A program made the translations under genes and the position numbers. Below are positions 33,701 through 46,974 of a stretch of 64,000 nucleotides of DNA, one piece after another. The notes under the pieces are model-generated. The model made no database searches. It saw only the letters and a program-made list of their open reading frames with translations, and was not told the origin of the DNA. The DNA lies in assembly GCA_030533445.1 (NCBI GenBank), contig CM060064.1:1715416-1779415 (forward strand). The letters are read 5' to 3'. The DNA comes from Cyprinodon diabolis (taxonomy: Eukaryota > Chordata > Actinopteri > Cyprinodontiformes > Cyprinodontidae). How positions within the stretch are numbered: the stretch's first letter is position 1; every line of letters begins with the position of its first letter.

Positions 33701-36700
33701 GACCTTGCAGATGTTTAAAGACCATCCAGACCATGCAGACGTTTAGAGACAATCCAGACCATTCAGACGTTTAGAGACCTTGCAAATGTTTAAAGACCAT
33801 CCAGACCATGCAGACGTTTAGAGACCATCCAGACCATTCAGACATTTAGAGACCATCCAGACCTTACAGACGTTCAGAGATAATCCAGACCTTACAGACG
33901 TTTAGAGACCATCCATACCATGCAGACGTTTAGAGACCATCCAGACCTTACAGATGTTTAAAGACCATCCAGACCATGCAGACGTTTAGAGACCATCCAG
34001 ACCATGCAGATGTATAGAGACCATCCAGACCCTGCAGACGTTTAGAGACCATCCAGACCATGCAGATGTTTAGAGACCATCCAGACCTTGCAGGTGTTTA
34101 AAGACCATCCAGACCATGCAGAAGTTTAGAGACCATCCAGACCCTGCAGACGTTTAGAGACCATCCAGACCATGCAGATGTTTAGAGACCATCCAGACCT
34201 TACAGACGTTTAGAGACCATCCAGACCCTGCAGACGTTTAGAGACCATCCAGACCTTGCAGATGTTTAAAGACCATCCAGACCATGCAGACGTTTAGAGA
34301 CCATCCAGACCATGCAGATGTATAGAGACCATCCAGACCCTGCAGACGTTTAGAGACCATCCAGACCATGCAGATGTTTAGAGATAATCCAGACCTTACA
34401 GACGTTTAGAGACCATCCAGACCATGCAGATGTTTAGAGACCATCCAGACCTTACAGACGTTTAGAGACCATCCAGACCCTGCAGACGTTTAGAGACCAT
34501 CCAGACCTTGCAGATGTTTAAAGACCATCCAGACCATGCAGACGTTTAGAGACCATCCAGACCATGCAGATGTATAGAGACCATCCAGACCCTGCAGACG
34601 TTTAGAGACCATCCAGACCATGCAGATGTTTAGAGATAATCCAGACCTTACAGATGTTTAGAGACCATCCAGACCATGCAGACGTTTAGAGACCATCCAG
34701 ACCATGCAGATGTTTAGAGATTATCCAGACCTTGCAGATGTTTAAAGACCATCCAGACCATGCAGAAGTTTAGAGACCATCCAGACGTTTAGAGACCATC
34801 CAGACCATTCAGACGTTTAGAGACCATCCAGACCTTGCAGATGTTTAAAGACCATCCAGACCATGCAGAAGTTTAGAGACCATCCAGACGTTTAGAGACC
34901 ATCCAGACCATGCAGACGTTTAGAGATCATCCAGACCTTACAGACATTTAGAGACCATCCAGACCATTCAGACGTTTAGAGACCATCCAGACCTTGCAGA
35001 TGTTTAAAGACCATCCAGACCATGCAGAAGTTTAGAGACCATCCAGACCATGCAGATGTTTAGAGACCATCCAGACCATTCAGACATTTAGAGACCATCC
35101 AGACCTTGCAGGTGTTTAAAGACCATCCAGACCATGCAGAAGTTTAGAGACCATCCAGACCCTGCAGACGTTTAGAGACCATCCAGACCATGCAGATGTT
35201 TAGAGACCATCCAGACCTTACAGACGTTTAGAGACCATCCAGACCCTGCAGACGTTTAGAGACCATCCAGACCTTGCAGATGTTTAAAAACCATCCAGAC
35301 CATGCAGACGTTTAGAGACCATCCAGACCATGCAGATGTATAGAGACCATCCAGACCCTGCAGACGTTTAGAGACCATCCAGACCATGCAGATGTTTAGA
35401 GATAATCCAGACCTTACAGATGTTTAGAGACCATGCAGACGTTTAGAGACCATCCAGACCATGCAGATGTTTAGAGATTATCCAGACCCTTCAGACGTTT
35501 AGAGACCATCCAGACCATTCAGACGTTTAGAGACCATCCAGACCTTGCAGATGTTTAAAGACCATTCAGACCATGCAGAAGTTTAGAGACCATCCAGACC
35601 ATGCAGATGTTTAGAGACCATCCAGACCATTCAGACATTTAGAGACCATCCAGACCTTGCAGGTCTTTAAAGACCATCCAGACCATGCAGAAGTTTAGAG
35701 ACCATCCAGACCCTGCAGACGTTTAGAGACCATCCAGACCATGCAGATGTTTAGAGACCATCCAGACCTTACAGACGTTTAGAGACCATCCAGACCCTGC
35801 AGACGTTTAGAGACCATCCAGACCTTGCAGATGTTTAAAGACCATCCAGACCATGCAGACGTTTAGAGACCATCCAGACCATGCAGATGTATAGAGACCA
35901 TCCAGACCCTGCAGACGTTTAGAGACCATCCAGACTATGCAGATGTTTAGAGACCATCCAGACCATGCAGATGTTTAGAGATTATCCAGACCATTCAGAC
36001 GTTTAGAGACCATCCAGACCATTCAGACGTTTAGAGACCATCCAGACCTTGCAGATGTTTAAAGACCATCCAGACCATGCAGAAGTTTAGAGACCATCCA
36101 GACGTTTAGAGACCATCCAGACCCTGCAGACGTTTAGAGACCATCCAGACCTTGCAGATGTTTAAAGACCATCCACACCATGCAGACATTTAGAGACTAT
36201 CCAGACCATGCAGATGTTTAGAGACAATCCAGACCTTACAGATGTTTAGAGACCATCCAGACGTTTAGAGACCATCCAGACCATGCAGATGTTTAGAGAT
36301 CATCCAGACCTTACAGACATTTAGAGACCATCCAGACCATTCAGACGTTTAGACACCATCCAGACCTTGCAGATGTTTAAAGACCATCCAGACCATGCAG
36401 AAGTTTAGAGACCATCCAGACCATGCAGATGTTTAGAGACCATCCAGACCATTCAGACATTTAGAGACCATCCAGACCTTACAGATGTATAGAGACCATC
36501 CAGACCCTGCAGACGTTTAGAGACCATCCAGACCATGCAGACCATGCAGATGTTTAGAGACCATCCAGACCTTACAGATGTTTAGAGACCATCCAGATGT
36601 TTAAAGACCATCCAGACCATGCAGATGTTTAGAGACCATCCAGACCTTACAGACGTTCAGAGATAATCCAGACCTTACAGACATTTAGAGACCATCCAGA

Positions 36701-38555
36701 CCCTGCAGACGTTTAGAGACCATCCAGACCTTGCAGATGTTTAAAGACCACCCAGACCATGCAGAAGTTTAGAGACCATCCAGACCATGCAGACGTTTAG
36801 AGACCATCCAGACCCTGCAGACGTTTAGAGACCATCCAGACCTTGCAGATGTTTAAAGACCACCCAGACAATGCAGAAGTTTAGAGACCATCCAGACCAT
36901 GCAGACGTTTAGAGACCATCCAGACCCTGCAGACGTTTAGAGAACATCCAGACCTTGCAGATGTTTAAAGACCATCCAGACCATGCAGACGTTTAGAGAC
37001 CATCCAGACCATGCAGACGTTTAGAGACAATCCAGACCATTCAGACGTTTAGAGACCTTGCAAATGTTTAAAGACCATCCAGACCATGCAGACGTTTAGA
37101 GACCATCAAGACCATTCAGACGTTTAGAGACCATCCAGACCTTACAGACGTTCAGAGATAATCCAGACCTTACAGACGTTTAGAGACCATCCATACCATG
37201 CAGACGTTTAGAGACCATCCAGACCTTACAGATGTTTAAAGACCATCCAGACCATGCAGACGTTTAGAGACCATCCAGACCATGCAGATGTATAGAGACC
37301 ATCCAGACCCTGCAGACGTTTAGAGATCATCCAGACCATGCAGATGTTTAGAGACAATCCAGACCTTACAGATGTTTAGAGATCATCCAGACCTTACAGA
37401 CATTTAGAGACCATCCAGACCATTCAGACGTTTAGAGACCATCCAGACCTTGCAGACGTTTAGAGACCATCCAGACCCTGCAGACGTTTAGAGACCATCC
37501 AGACCTTGCAGATGTTTAAAGACCATCCAGACCTTGCAGACGTTTAGAGTGCATCCAGAGCATGCAGATGTATAGAGACCATCCAGACCCTGCAGACGTT
37601 TAGAGACCATCCAGACCATGCAGATGTTTAGAGACAATCCAGACCTTACAGATGTTTAGAGACCATCCAGACCATGCAGAAGTTTAGAGACCATCCAGAC
37701 CATGCATATGTTTAGAGACCATCCAGACCATGCAGATGTTTAGAGACCATCCAGACGTTTAGAGACCATCCAGACCTTACAGATGTATAGAGACCATCCA
37801 GACCCTGCAGACGTTTAGAGACCATCCAAACCATGCAGACCATGCAGATGTTTAGAGACCATCCAGACCTTACAGATGTTTAGACCATCCAGACGTTTAG
37901 AGACCATCCAGACCATGCAGATGTTTAGAGACCATCCAGACCTTACAGACGTTCAGAGATAATCCAGACCTTACAGACATTTAGAGACCATCCAGACCAT
38001 ACAGACGTTTAGAGACCATCCAGACCTTGCAGATGTTTAAAGACCATCCAGACCATGCAGAAGTTTAGAGACCATCCAGACCATGCGGATGTTTAGAGAC
38101 CATCCAGACGTTTAGAGACCATCCAGACCTTGCAGATGTTTAAAGACCATCCAGACCATGCAGAAGTTTAGAGACCATCCAGACCATGCAGACGTTTAGA
38201 GACCATCCAGACCCTGCAGACGTTTAGAGACCATCCAGACCTTGCAGATGTTTAAAGACCATCCAGACCATGCAGACGTTTAGAGACCATCCAGACCTTG
38301 CAGATGTTTAAAGACCATCCAGACCATGCAGACGTTTAGAGACCATCCAGACGTTTAGAGACCTTGCAGATGTTTAAAGACCATCCAGACCATGCAGACG
38401 TTTAGAGACCATTCAGAAGTTTAGAGACCATCCAGACCTTACAGACGTTCAGAGATAATCCAGACCTTACAGACGTTTAGAGACCATCCATACCATAAAG
38501 ACGTTTAGAGACCATCCAGACCTTACAGATGTTTGGAGACCATCCAGACCATTAA
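24745..38555. repeat. Giant 28-bp minisatellite, about 13.8 kb
   Basis: The unit is 28 bp, running CATCCAGACCATGCAGACG then TTTAGAGAC. This gives room for up to about 490 copies. Common variants are ATGCAGATG, ATGCAGAAG, CCTTACAGACG, CCTTGCAGATG with TTTAAAGAC, and CCCTGCAGACG. Shortened units (GACGTTTAGAGACCATCCA without the middle block) occur. The unit has a stop on both strands, so no long ORF exists. It fills 77% of the intron between the two TM5 exons. Higher-order periods are described in the findings. Confidence 0.98.
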
Positions 38556-41244
38556 GATGATTAAGATGTACTTTTGACGAAGATGGAACGGCACGCTGTG
38601 AGAAGATGGGGTGTAATGTTCTCTGCTTCCTGCTGTGGGTCAGCAGTATTTTACATTTAGCTGCTCAGATCTGCTAATTCTTTGATTTCTCTTTTAGAAA
38701 CAAAATTTGATTCAATTTCAATTTACCGTCTTTATGTTTTATTGTCACCAACATCAGGACCGGCCTAAATGTTTAGATGGGTGCATGCCTGATTATAATC
38801 CATCCCATGTGGTCAATATGTGTGAATATGGCAGACAGAGGGAGGATTTATTCTGTTCTCTTGAGTCGGAAGACATCTTTATTTAAACAGTTTCTATCCA
38901 GACAAGAGGAAACAGGAGAAACGTCAGTCTTTTTAAGTGATCTCCAGTGAACATCTGAAGAAGGACAGCTGTCGTCCTGCCAGTTCAGAATTCAACCCTT
39001 TATTCATCACTGTGTAGACTAGTCAGATTCATGGATGGACCACTTGTGACCCTCTGGCCGGTCTATGTGAACTGGTTTCATTGGTCCACAGTGACTCTGG
39101 TTTGTTTAGGCTCCTCGGTCATTCTAGCTCGGTACAACTTCTGGATTCCGATCAAATAGTTTTCTTCATTTGGAGAATGATCAGCACTAGCTGGAATATT
39201 CCAGAAGGTGAGTAAATTTAGGCTCCCAGGAAGAGGAAATAGGGAGAAAAAGAGGAAAATCCTCAGAGGATGAACCGAAGCGTTAAAAAGCTCTTGATTC
39301 TCTACTTTTCCATTTTCCTCTGCTCTGTCTGCATGATTTAACTGTTTCTCTTTCTTCTTCTATAGCTTCATTCTCCATTATGTCCCCCCCCCCCTTTTTT
39401 TCTGCCTAATTGCTCCTTTGTTTCTTGCTGGGGTTTTTTAATCGCTCAACTTTCATTTGTTTTAAGTTCCTACATTTTAGTAATTGCTTTCAGTTTTCAT
39501 GTTTCCCTGTTTTTTCCTGAGCTTCGTCTCTTTTTTCACGATTGTCTTTGTGTGCTGACTGTTTCTCCTGTTTAAACATGTCAGGATATGAATGTTTAAC
39601 TGGTGCGGTCGAGGGAATGTGTGGCTAAGGATCTTTACCAGTTGGACAAAAAAAACAGACTCCAGTTATCTTAATTATTTTATTTTACTACAAATCATTG
39701 ACAGAACTTGGTACACTGGTGGGTCAGACGACCTTTGACCTTTGATAGATCTAGACCTTATGTTCTGGATCAACTGAACCTCAGAGCTGCATTTGACCCA
39801 GAGGATAAAGAAAAAGGAGAGTAAGGAAAAAGGCAAGCAGGCTTTATGGAACCAGTACGGCTTGGATCAATCTACCAGGAGCTCTGACCAGCACCAGGAC
39901 ACGGATCACATCAGAGCTGTTCCTAAATCGCTGCCATGTCTCCCTGATGTCAAACAGTAGATTTTCTGCTGTTTATCTGGGACTAAATCTGTTGGTATAA
40001 ACCGTGCAAAACCAGAACCAAATGAGAACAGGCAGAATCCCCATCACATCCCAGTAAATCGGATTATTATCGATCACGCATTTAAGTTTATTTTAAACTT
40101 TAAAACATTTTATTCCCTCAGACTGAGGTTTTCAAGTTCAGCATTAACTCTGTATGGTGTAATAATATAATTGCCAATAAAATGTGACTAGCTGTATTTT
40201 CCATTGATTGTACTGAAAAGATTAGTGAATGATCCTTTTAATAAACAGGTCAGTTCTTCACGCTCAGCTCAGAAAGTCACTGATGATAACAGCTTCACTC
40301 TCCATGGTGCTGAAAATGTTAACAGACCCTCACCTAACAAACCATCTTTAGTTTGTGTTGCAACAGAGAACACCCTCCCATCACCCCAAGCACTGAGACG
40401 TTTAACCCCTGACCTTCTGCCTCTCATGTCCAGTTTAAGCATCCTGAAGATGAAAGCCCGAACTATTCTAGACTAGAAAAAAGTTATTTAAAGAAGTTAT
40501 TTATCTAGAAATGATTTAAACATTTGCCTGTATTGTGAGAAATGTGCTCAGAGTATCAGTGACCTCTCCTCTCTCTGAGTGAAACCAGCAGATCATCAGC
40601 GCCTGGTAGCGCAGCTCCCTGTCTGCAGTGAGGGCCCTCAGGCCGGCCACTGACGGCTTATTTACCGCTAATGTCTGGAAATCCAGCTCTGCGCCGCAGC
40701 TGGACCTTCCTTCCTGATTTGTTTCTTTCTGGCCTTTTTCATGCTATAATGACGAAACACTATTCTAGAAAAATAAAGGTCAGATCCTAGATAAATCTAT
40801 AAATCCAGGTGTAATGTTGACGCTGTGGCCATAAAATAAGGTTAATGAGGCTGTCTGTAGCCGGCGAGAACGATGTTTGATGTCCTGTTCTAACCGTGGT
40901 CCTCTGGCCTCCGGGTCTCTGTGGCTGAGTTTAGCCATCCTGTACGCTGACCGCTATCAGATCACGCCTGCTGTTTGAGGGACATCCATCCATCTCCTGC
41001 ATGCTCTCTGTTGATTTTCCATCCTTCACGTCTTAATGTCTGTCGCTGCATTTCACGATTGTCACTAAATTTAAATGAGATGCACTTCAGAAAGAGTGAA
41101 CAGGTTTAGCTGCTGATGTGCATGCCGCTGTCGTAGTGCTGAACGCCACCGTCATCATCCTCCTCTCTACAGTGCTGCTGCATGCTTTGAACTATGACAA
41201 GTGCCTTTACTCTGCTTTAACTCTGTGCTTCTTGTCTTCGGCAG
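38556..41244. other. Intron; one possible conserved noncoding segment
   Basis: No coding or bounded element recognised. A C run of about 12 lies at 39384-39395. The GC-richer, apparently unique segment 40560-40740 (near GGGCCCTCAGGCCGGCC) could be regulatory, but only cross-species alignment would show it. Confidence 0.35.
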
Positions 41245-41330
41245 GTTAACATGGTTATTGGGATTCTCGTTTTTAACAAACTGGTCTCCAAAGACGGCAT
41301 TACTGATATGAAACTAAAGGAGAGGGCGGG
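41245..41330 (+). CDS. adgrb1: adgrb1 exon: end of TM5 and third inner loop
   Basis: Acceptor cttcggcag, donor GG|gtatgc. Encodes [20 protein letters not shown] and DMKLKERAG (last codon split, two bases here). It completes TM5 and gives the short basic third inner loop. Human BAI1, from memory, has DKKLKERAG, so Met replaces Lys. Phases agree with both neighbours. Confidence 0.97.
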
Positions 41331-41789
41331 GTATGCCTTAAAGCACACATTCCTTATTCTGGGTGACCTCTAACCAGCCCGGCTGCTAATGGGGGGGGTT
41401 CAGTCTGAAATGACTATGGGCTGAATTGGCTAAAGTCGACCACCTGATTGGTGCGATCCAACCGGCCGGACGTGGCGGAGGAAAGGAAGCGGTCTGGTTA
41501 ATGGTCCTCACAGACTGACTCATCTCATTGCTTTCTGTTGTTTCTCCTCCAGCTGCTCTTTGTTTGCAGGTGTTGCTCTGAATCCATCCACTTCCCAACC
41601 CTGCTTCTATTTCTCTCTTTAGTAAAGGGGATCAGGGTGCAAAAACCAGTTATCTCTGCTTCCGCTTTCTGTTCTTCGGGTCCGAATGCTCCTCATTCTA
41701 CATCAGTAAATAGTTTGGAGTGTTTTGTTCTTCATTAAAAAAGGTTTTGATATAGCACCGCTCCTGCTGACTAATATTGAAGCTTTCAC
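41331..41789. other. Intron, nothing recognised
   Basis: No feature supported. Confidence 0.45.
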
Positions 41790-42060
41790 TGAAAAAACTC
41801 TTCTAAAAATAAGTAAAGATTTCTTCTGTGTTTGCTTTTAATGTGTGCAGGAAAATAAGATGATTTGCCAATGGGATGAGTTTTTTCCCCCTTAAAATAA
41901 AGCAAGGAGATGCAATGCACATAAAATAAGATAATCCTCTTTTTTTTTTTTCATTTTGCAAATTGTCTTTCCTGCCTGCTGAAATTAAGGGAAAATTTGT
42001 TTATTTAAAGAAAGAAATTTGATTACAATATTTGCAGCAATTGCACACAAAACTACTGAC
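41790..42060. repeat. Degenerate MITE-like repeat
   Basis: ACTGAAAAAACTCTTC, AAATAAGATGATTTGCCAATGG and AAAATAAGATAATC resemble, in order, blocks of the element at 63537-63805. Ends are not clear. Confidence 0.4.
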
Positions 42061-42283
42061 TGATATTCTTCCTAGGAGTCTTAGGACTGTTTTTCTTTCA
42101 GATTTTCTTTGAGCCACACATGAAACCATGTGATCCACATTAAATGCGAGACAGACTCTCCTCTTAAAGCAAACCCTTTAGGAGAACTGTGTCCAAAACA
42201 TTAAGCCTGTCTTAATGTGTGTCCCTAAGAGGCATTAGCTAGGCTAAGATAAGGGTTAGCTGTGGATGTGTCGATGCTGGATG

Positions 42284-43522
42284 CAGTGTGCGAAATACCT
42301 GTCAATATTTGGGGGGGTCCCCATCTCCCGATTGTTGCGCAATACCAATCTAAATTTTCTCAATATGCAGTAGGCCTATAACATTTCAAAGTCAAAGTCA
42401 GCTTTAATGTCAATTCTTCAGATTCACCAGACATACAAGGACTGGAGAGGACATTCGTTTCTCATTCACCAACAGTGAAACCGATAAAGTGCACAGGCAC
42501 AACAGAGAAGATCAGTTCCTAATACTACAATTTAAACATTCAATTTCACAATAAAATATAAAATGTACAATAATATAAAATATGCAATACTTATGCTACT
42601 GCAAAAAGGCAGATGGTAATGGCAGCAGAAAAATTATTATTACCTATTATGTAAGATATAGCATTTGTAGCAGTAACAGTGCAAAAGAACAGTAAATAAA
42701 TATAGTATTAATAGTAGTGCAGGAGACAGAGCATATTTGTGAATAAAGGTTTTGAATTTTAATATTGGACATGTTGAGCTTAAAAACATTTTAGTGACCA
42801 TTAGCAACAAAAAAAATATTTTTGTCCTGCCCTCACTCTTAGCTTAGCAGGTAGATTTCCAATAACCACACCCAAGCCTTTTCTTTGGATTTATTGGCTG
42901 GTATGGATCGATGGATGAATAGTAAAACTGCAATAAAGAAATAAAGTGCATAAGTCTTTGTGTAAACAGGCACAATTCTCCTGAATAATAAACTCAACAT
43001 ATTCCCTGAATATGTACAGAAACACATATTGACACAAACAACATGTTAACAGTAGCCGCCAGTTAGCGCGTATGCTAGCGGCTAGTTAGCGCGTATGCTA
43101 GCGTCTTTTTAAACTTCTCTTCTCGGTGACCTTTCTTGCAATAAACCTCCAAACACAACATGAAACATAGAACTATATGTACATAAACGAAATACTCATC
43201 AAATTACATGCTGTACTGGCCATAAACGCAGCACAGAGAGAACAGATTTAGCCATGCAGCGTTTACTCGTTAAACAGGAAGACACCAACTGCTCAACTTC
43301 CGGTGCTTTCAAAATAAGACTATATCAAAGATTATACATCAGAAAGCTTATAGTATATAACTTAGAAACAGTACGCAAATATGAGCAATGGCTTCCTAAG
43401 GAGCCAGAACATTTTATTTACATTTTTTTTGACACAATTTAAGACCCCCCCCCTTAAATTTTGCTTTTGAGGCTTTCAGGGGGTCTCATGGGTTAAACGG
43501 ACCCCCCGTATTTCGCACTCTG
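42284..43522. mobile_element. hAT-like element with perfect 8-bp TSD
   Basis: Left end CAGTGTGCGAAATACC and right end GTATTTCGCACTCTG form terminal inverted repeats. Subterminal GGGGGGGTCC (42310-42319) and GGACCCCCC (43499-43507) extend the pairing. GCTGGATG flanks both sides (42276-42283, 43523-43530). The 1,239-bp body has no transposase. It contains a LINE-tail-like block (42380-42460: AAAGTCAAAGTCAGCTTTAA) and a 20-bp repeat, AGTTAGCGCGTATGCTAGCG, at 43061 and 43084. Confidence 0.88.
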
Positions 43523-43530
43523 GCTGGATG

Positions 43531-46500
43531 GTTTGTCTGGTCTATTGGACCATGTGACGTGTACAGCACAGCTGATTCAGCTTTTTTGTCAAACAAGCTT
43601 CCGATTCAGCTCAAAGTAATTTTTCTCTGCTGGCCTCAGTCTACGATAAAAGCCTGATTGAGGTTTATTTCAGCAGCTGGTGGAAGCTAACATCGGCGGC
43701 TGAGAATCTACTGAACCTGAAGGTCCGGTTACCAAACTGGTTTTTAAAAAGATACCAGGATTGAAGTTTTTGAGTTTGTTGTGAGTGTGGAGCAGCAGTT
43801 TCTTCACCAAAATAAGGTCCTTGCCTGGAGAGGGGTTTGGATGTTCCTTTGTGTGTATATGGATCCTCCCTGGTTGCTCCAGGTTCATCCTACAAACTGC
43901 GCTATGACCCAATGGCCTCCTTAAATTGCCCTTTATGTAGTCTGTCTTCTCCCTTCCAGGATTAGAGGCAAACTACAGCTTTCATGAAAACATCAACTAG
44001 AAAAATTTGAATGTTCTCCACCAGGATCTAAACCTAAAATCCTTCACACATTAAGCACAGTGTGTCCTATTTGGTCCTCAAGTTCTTCATTTTCCATAAG
44101 CAAACTTCAGGAGTCAGCCAGGTCCGGTCTGTCGTGATCCGGTCTCAGTGTGGGGCGGCAGCGGTACTCTGCTCTCCACATTAGAGGCTAAAATGACACT
44201 TCTATCGGACATAAACTGACTTTTAGCTTTGCTCTGTTGGTTATTGATCAGAAGCGACATACACCCTGATTCCCTTTACTCCTCGGGCTGTTTTCCATCT
44301 CCATTAGCATTGTTGGTTCATTCAACTGTTTCTGTTTGTTTCTCTCTCTCTGAAAAGTTTGTTGCCTTTTTGCAATGATCTCTCTGTTCACTGTGTCGTT
44401 CTGCTGTCTGAAATGTTTGAGTTTGCACAGAATCCCCTCTCTCTCACTCAGGGCTCTCCAGTCAGGAACACATCAGTCTCAGACGCCCCCTCCCATCTCA
44501 GCAGTGATTGGGTAAAAATGTCTGCCCATCCCACTCTCCTCTTTAATGCGACCAGCTTCAAAGCAGCTGATTCCTCTAGCGAGCGCCTCTGATTGGCTAA
44601 CTGTTTCCTTCCTGTTCTCACTCCTGCCTCCTTTCAGCTGATAGACCCTAACGCTGCTGTAGGACCTGATCTTTTCTCCACTGCTTTTAGAGAATTTTCC
44701 TGTCAGTAACCAACAGCTGTAGAACAATAGGAGTCCTATTTATTTTCTGTCCATATTTATCATTGGAGTGATTGTTCTGAATGAAATGATGGCTGTGTGT
44801 CCGTGTTTATGCTAGCTCTTTAGCACCTGCTGTTTTTACCAGCCTTCTAACGACAGGCAGGACGTAATCCCCCAAATTCTAACGTGACGAACCCCTGATG
44901 TTAATGTTAGTGGTGGGTTTAAAGGTATAGTGTAAATTAAATTAGGCATAAATGCAGTAAATAGACGTTTGACTGTTTATATAAAGTCCTACTATAGGTA
45001 GAAATGGACCATGTTTATTCAGGCAGTTCGTTTCTTATAAAAATAAATAAAATATAAAATGGCTTCTTACTCGATATTCTTACAGAAAGCTTTATTTTAA
45101 TGAAATAAATGTGTGGTGTTGTTTGATGGACGTTGTCACAGTCACCACATTGAGCCTTTCATAATAATTGGCCCAACCTCAGCTGATTTCAGTGACTCTA
45201 GTCTTTTTAAAGTTGAAGCAGGTTTTGATGCTGTTGCCTATCTCCAGCTGTCTACGGGCGAGAGGCGGGGTTCACCGTGGACGTTTTTAGGTCTGTGCTA
45301 CAAACTACAGGCAGCAGGATAATAAAAGCCAACATATTCTGCAGCCTCATGGCCCTTTCTGGAACCAGTTTGACATCCCTGCTATAGATGAATCTCGCTA
45401 GGACAATACAGGTTTAGAATTACAAATACGAATTACATCTTTGCAACAAACCAAGTAAATCACAGTTGAACGAGTATGAATCTACACCCCTGATGAAGCT
45501 GTTACACTCCTTACCAGTTGGTGGCAGTAATAAACTTGAAGCTGCTGTAAAACAATAAAAGAGGAAGGAGAAAACTAAACTATTGATGGATCGTTATATT
45601 ATCATTATTAACGTAATGTGGGCACAGCATGACTTTCAGTTGAATATTTTTAAACATGGCAGTGTTGGTTTATTTATTTTTTTTAATACCTGTGCTACTT
45701 CCAGTTAATATGGGATTAGATTTTGTACAATTTAGCCTTAAGAATAAATCTAACGTGGGTTAATTATGGGTTCCATCTTTGATAATAGCCCAGCAAATGC
45801 ATTACTTTCCAGCTGCACCTTTTTGGAGAATATTTAGATGCCATCCTTTCCACTGGACATGTCTCATGTTTGGTTAGAAAGCCCTTAGAGTTAGCGCTGA
45901 TTGGTCAATGTTGCTCTGAAACAGCAAAGAGGAGAAGGAAGCTGTTAAATCTGCTGTATAGGGAGCCTGACCGGCCTCCATCCTGGACCTGCTGCCCTGC
46001 TTTGAACAGAAAACATGCTTAATGGAGCTATTTCATTCGTCCAACATTTTATGAAGTGTCCAGCGGAATCTAAGACACCTCCCACTTTGGAGGATCCTGT
46101 CCCCTGAACACTGAAGTTAAAGTGGTTGGTAGAGTGAACAGGACAGGAGGTGATAATAAGAACAACAAACTACTTCAACACTGCAGGCCAAACTTTAAGG
46201 CTGACTTTGGTAATCTTTGGTTGGATATCTTTTGGAGCTCTTCACTCATTTATGTCCATCTCAATTTCCATCATGTTAAATATTAAGATAGAGCTCTCTG
46301 TTTGGATAGTAACCCCCCCCCAAGCGGTGTCGGCTGATGGCCAAATAGCTTTTTAATGGCACTGCCTCCAGTGCCACTTTAACAGCTCCCTTGCCCTTTT
46401 GGTAGAAATTGAATTTATTCCATCACATTATGTATTTTTTATTTGGTCGTCCTATTGCAAGAAATCAATTCCCTGAACTCTAATAGTGGTTTAGTGAAAG

Positions 46501-46974
46501 GCCACCTTGGAAGCTATTAGTTGGTTATTACCTTTCGATACTGGCCACCAAAAGTATCGATGTAGCTAGAATTTTATAAAGTGAAGCTTTTGGATGTTTG
46601 AGATCATAAGAGAGATTACATAAAAGTATTTGACATTGGTTTTTTTTTTTTTTTAGAAAATCTTGTCTAGACAGTGGTCTTCAGCAAATCTAGAGAAAGA
46701 CTAAATAATTGGCTCTACTTTAGTGAATATTGGAAACAAGCAATGCATTTCCAGAGTGAGCATCTGCCATTTATCACAGAGACCAAATGAATGGTTCAAA
46801 TAAAGAAAACCACACAGAAATTGACTTATTTTAACATTTAGAAATGACTCTTTTTTTAATAGTGACACTGATCTATGGTTGAGGTTTTCACTGCAGCAGC
46901 TTAAGGATTGGTACATTGGGGGGTGGGGAGGGTGAGATCACAGCGCAGGCTGTCTGAGGTGAACGGGTGTTCTT
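43531..46974. other. Intron, mostly unrecognised
   Basis: No coding or bounded transposon seen. 45248-45290 (GTCTACGGGCGAGAGGCGGG) is a fragment of the repeat found again at 59960-59995. 45512-45545 (ACCAGTTGGTGGCAGTAATA) recalls 11661-11680. Confidence 0.45.

Noticed and set aside
24745..38555. A 28-bp repeat period resembling a CRISPR array
   Set aside because: Units are contiguous with no unique spacers, units vary, and the surroundings are a vertebrate intron.
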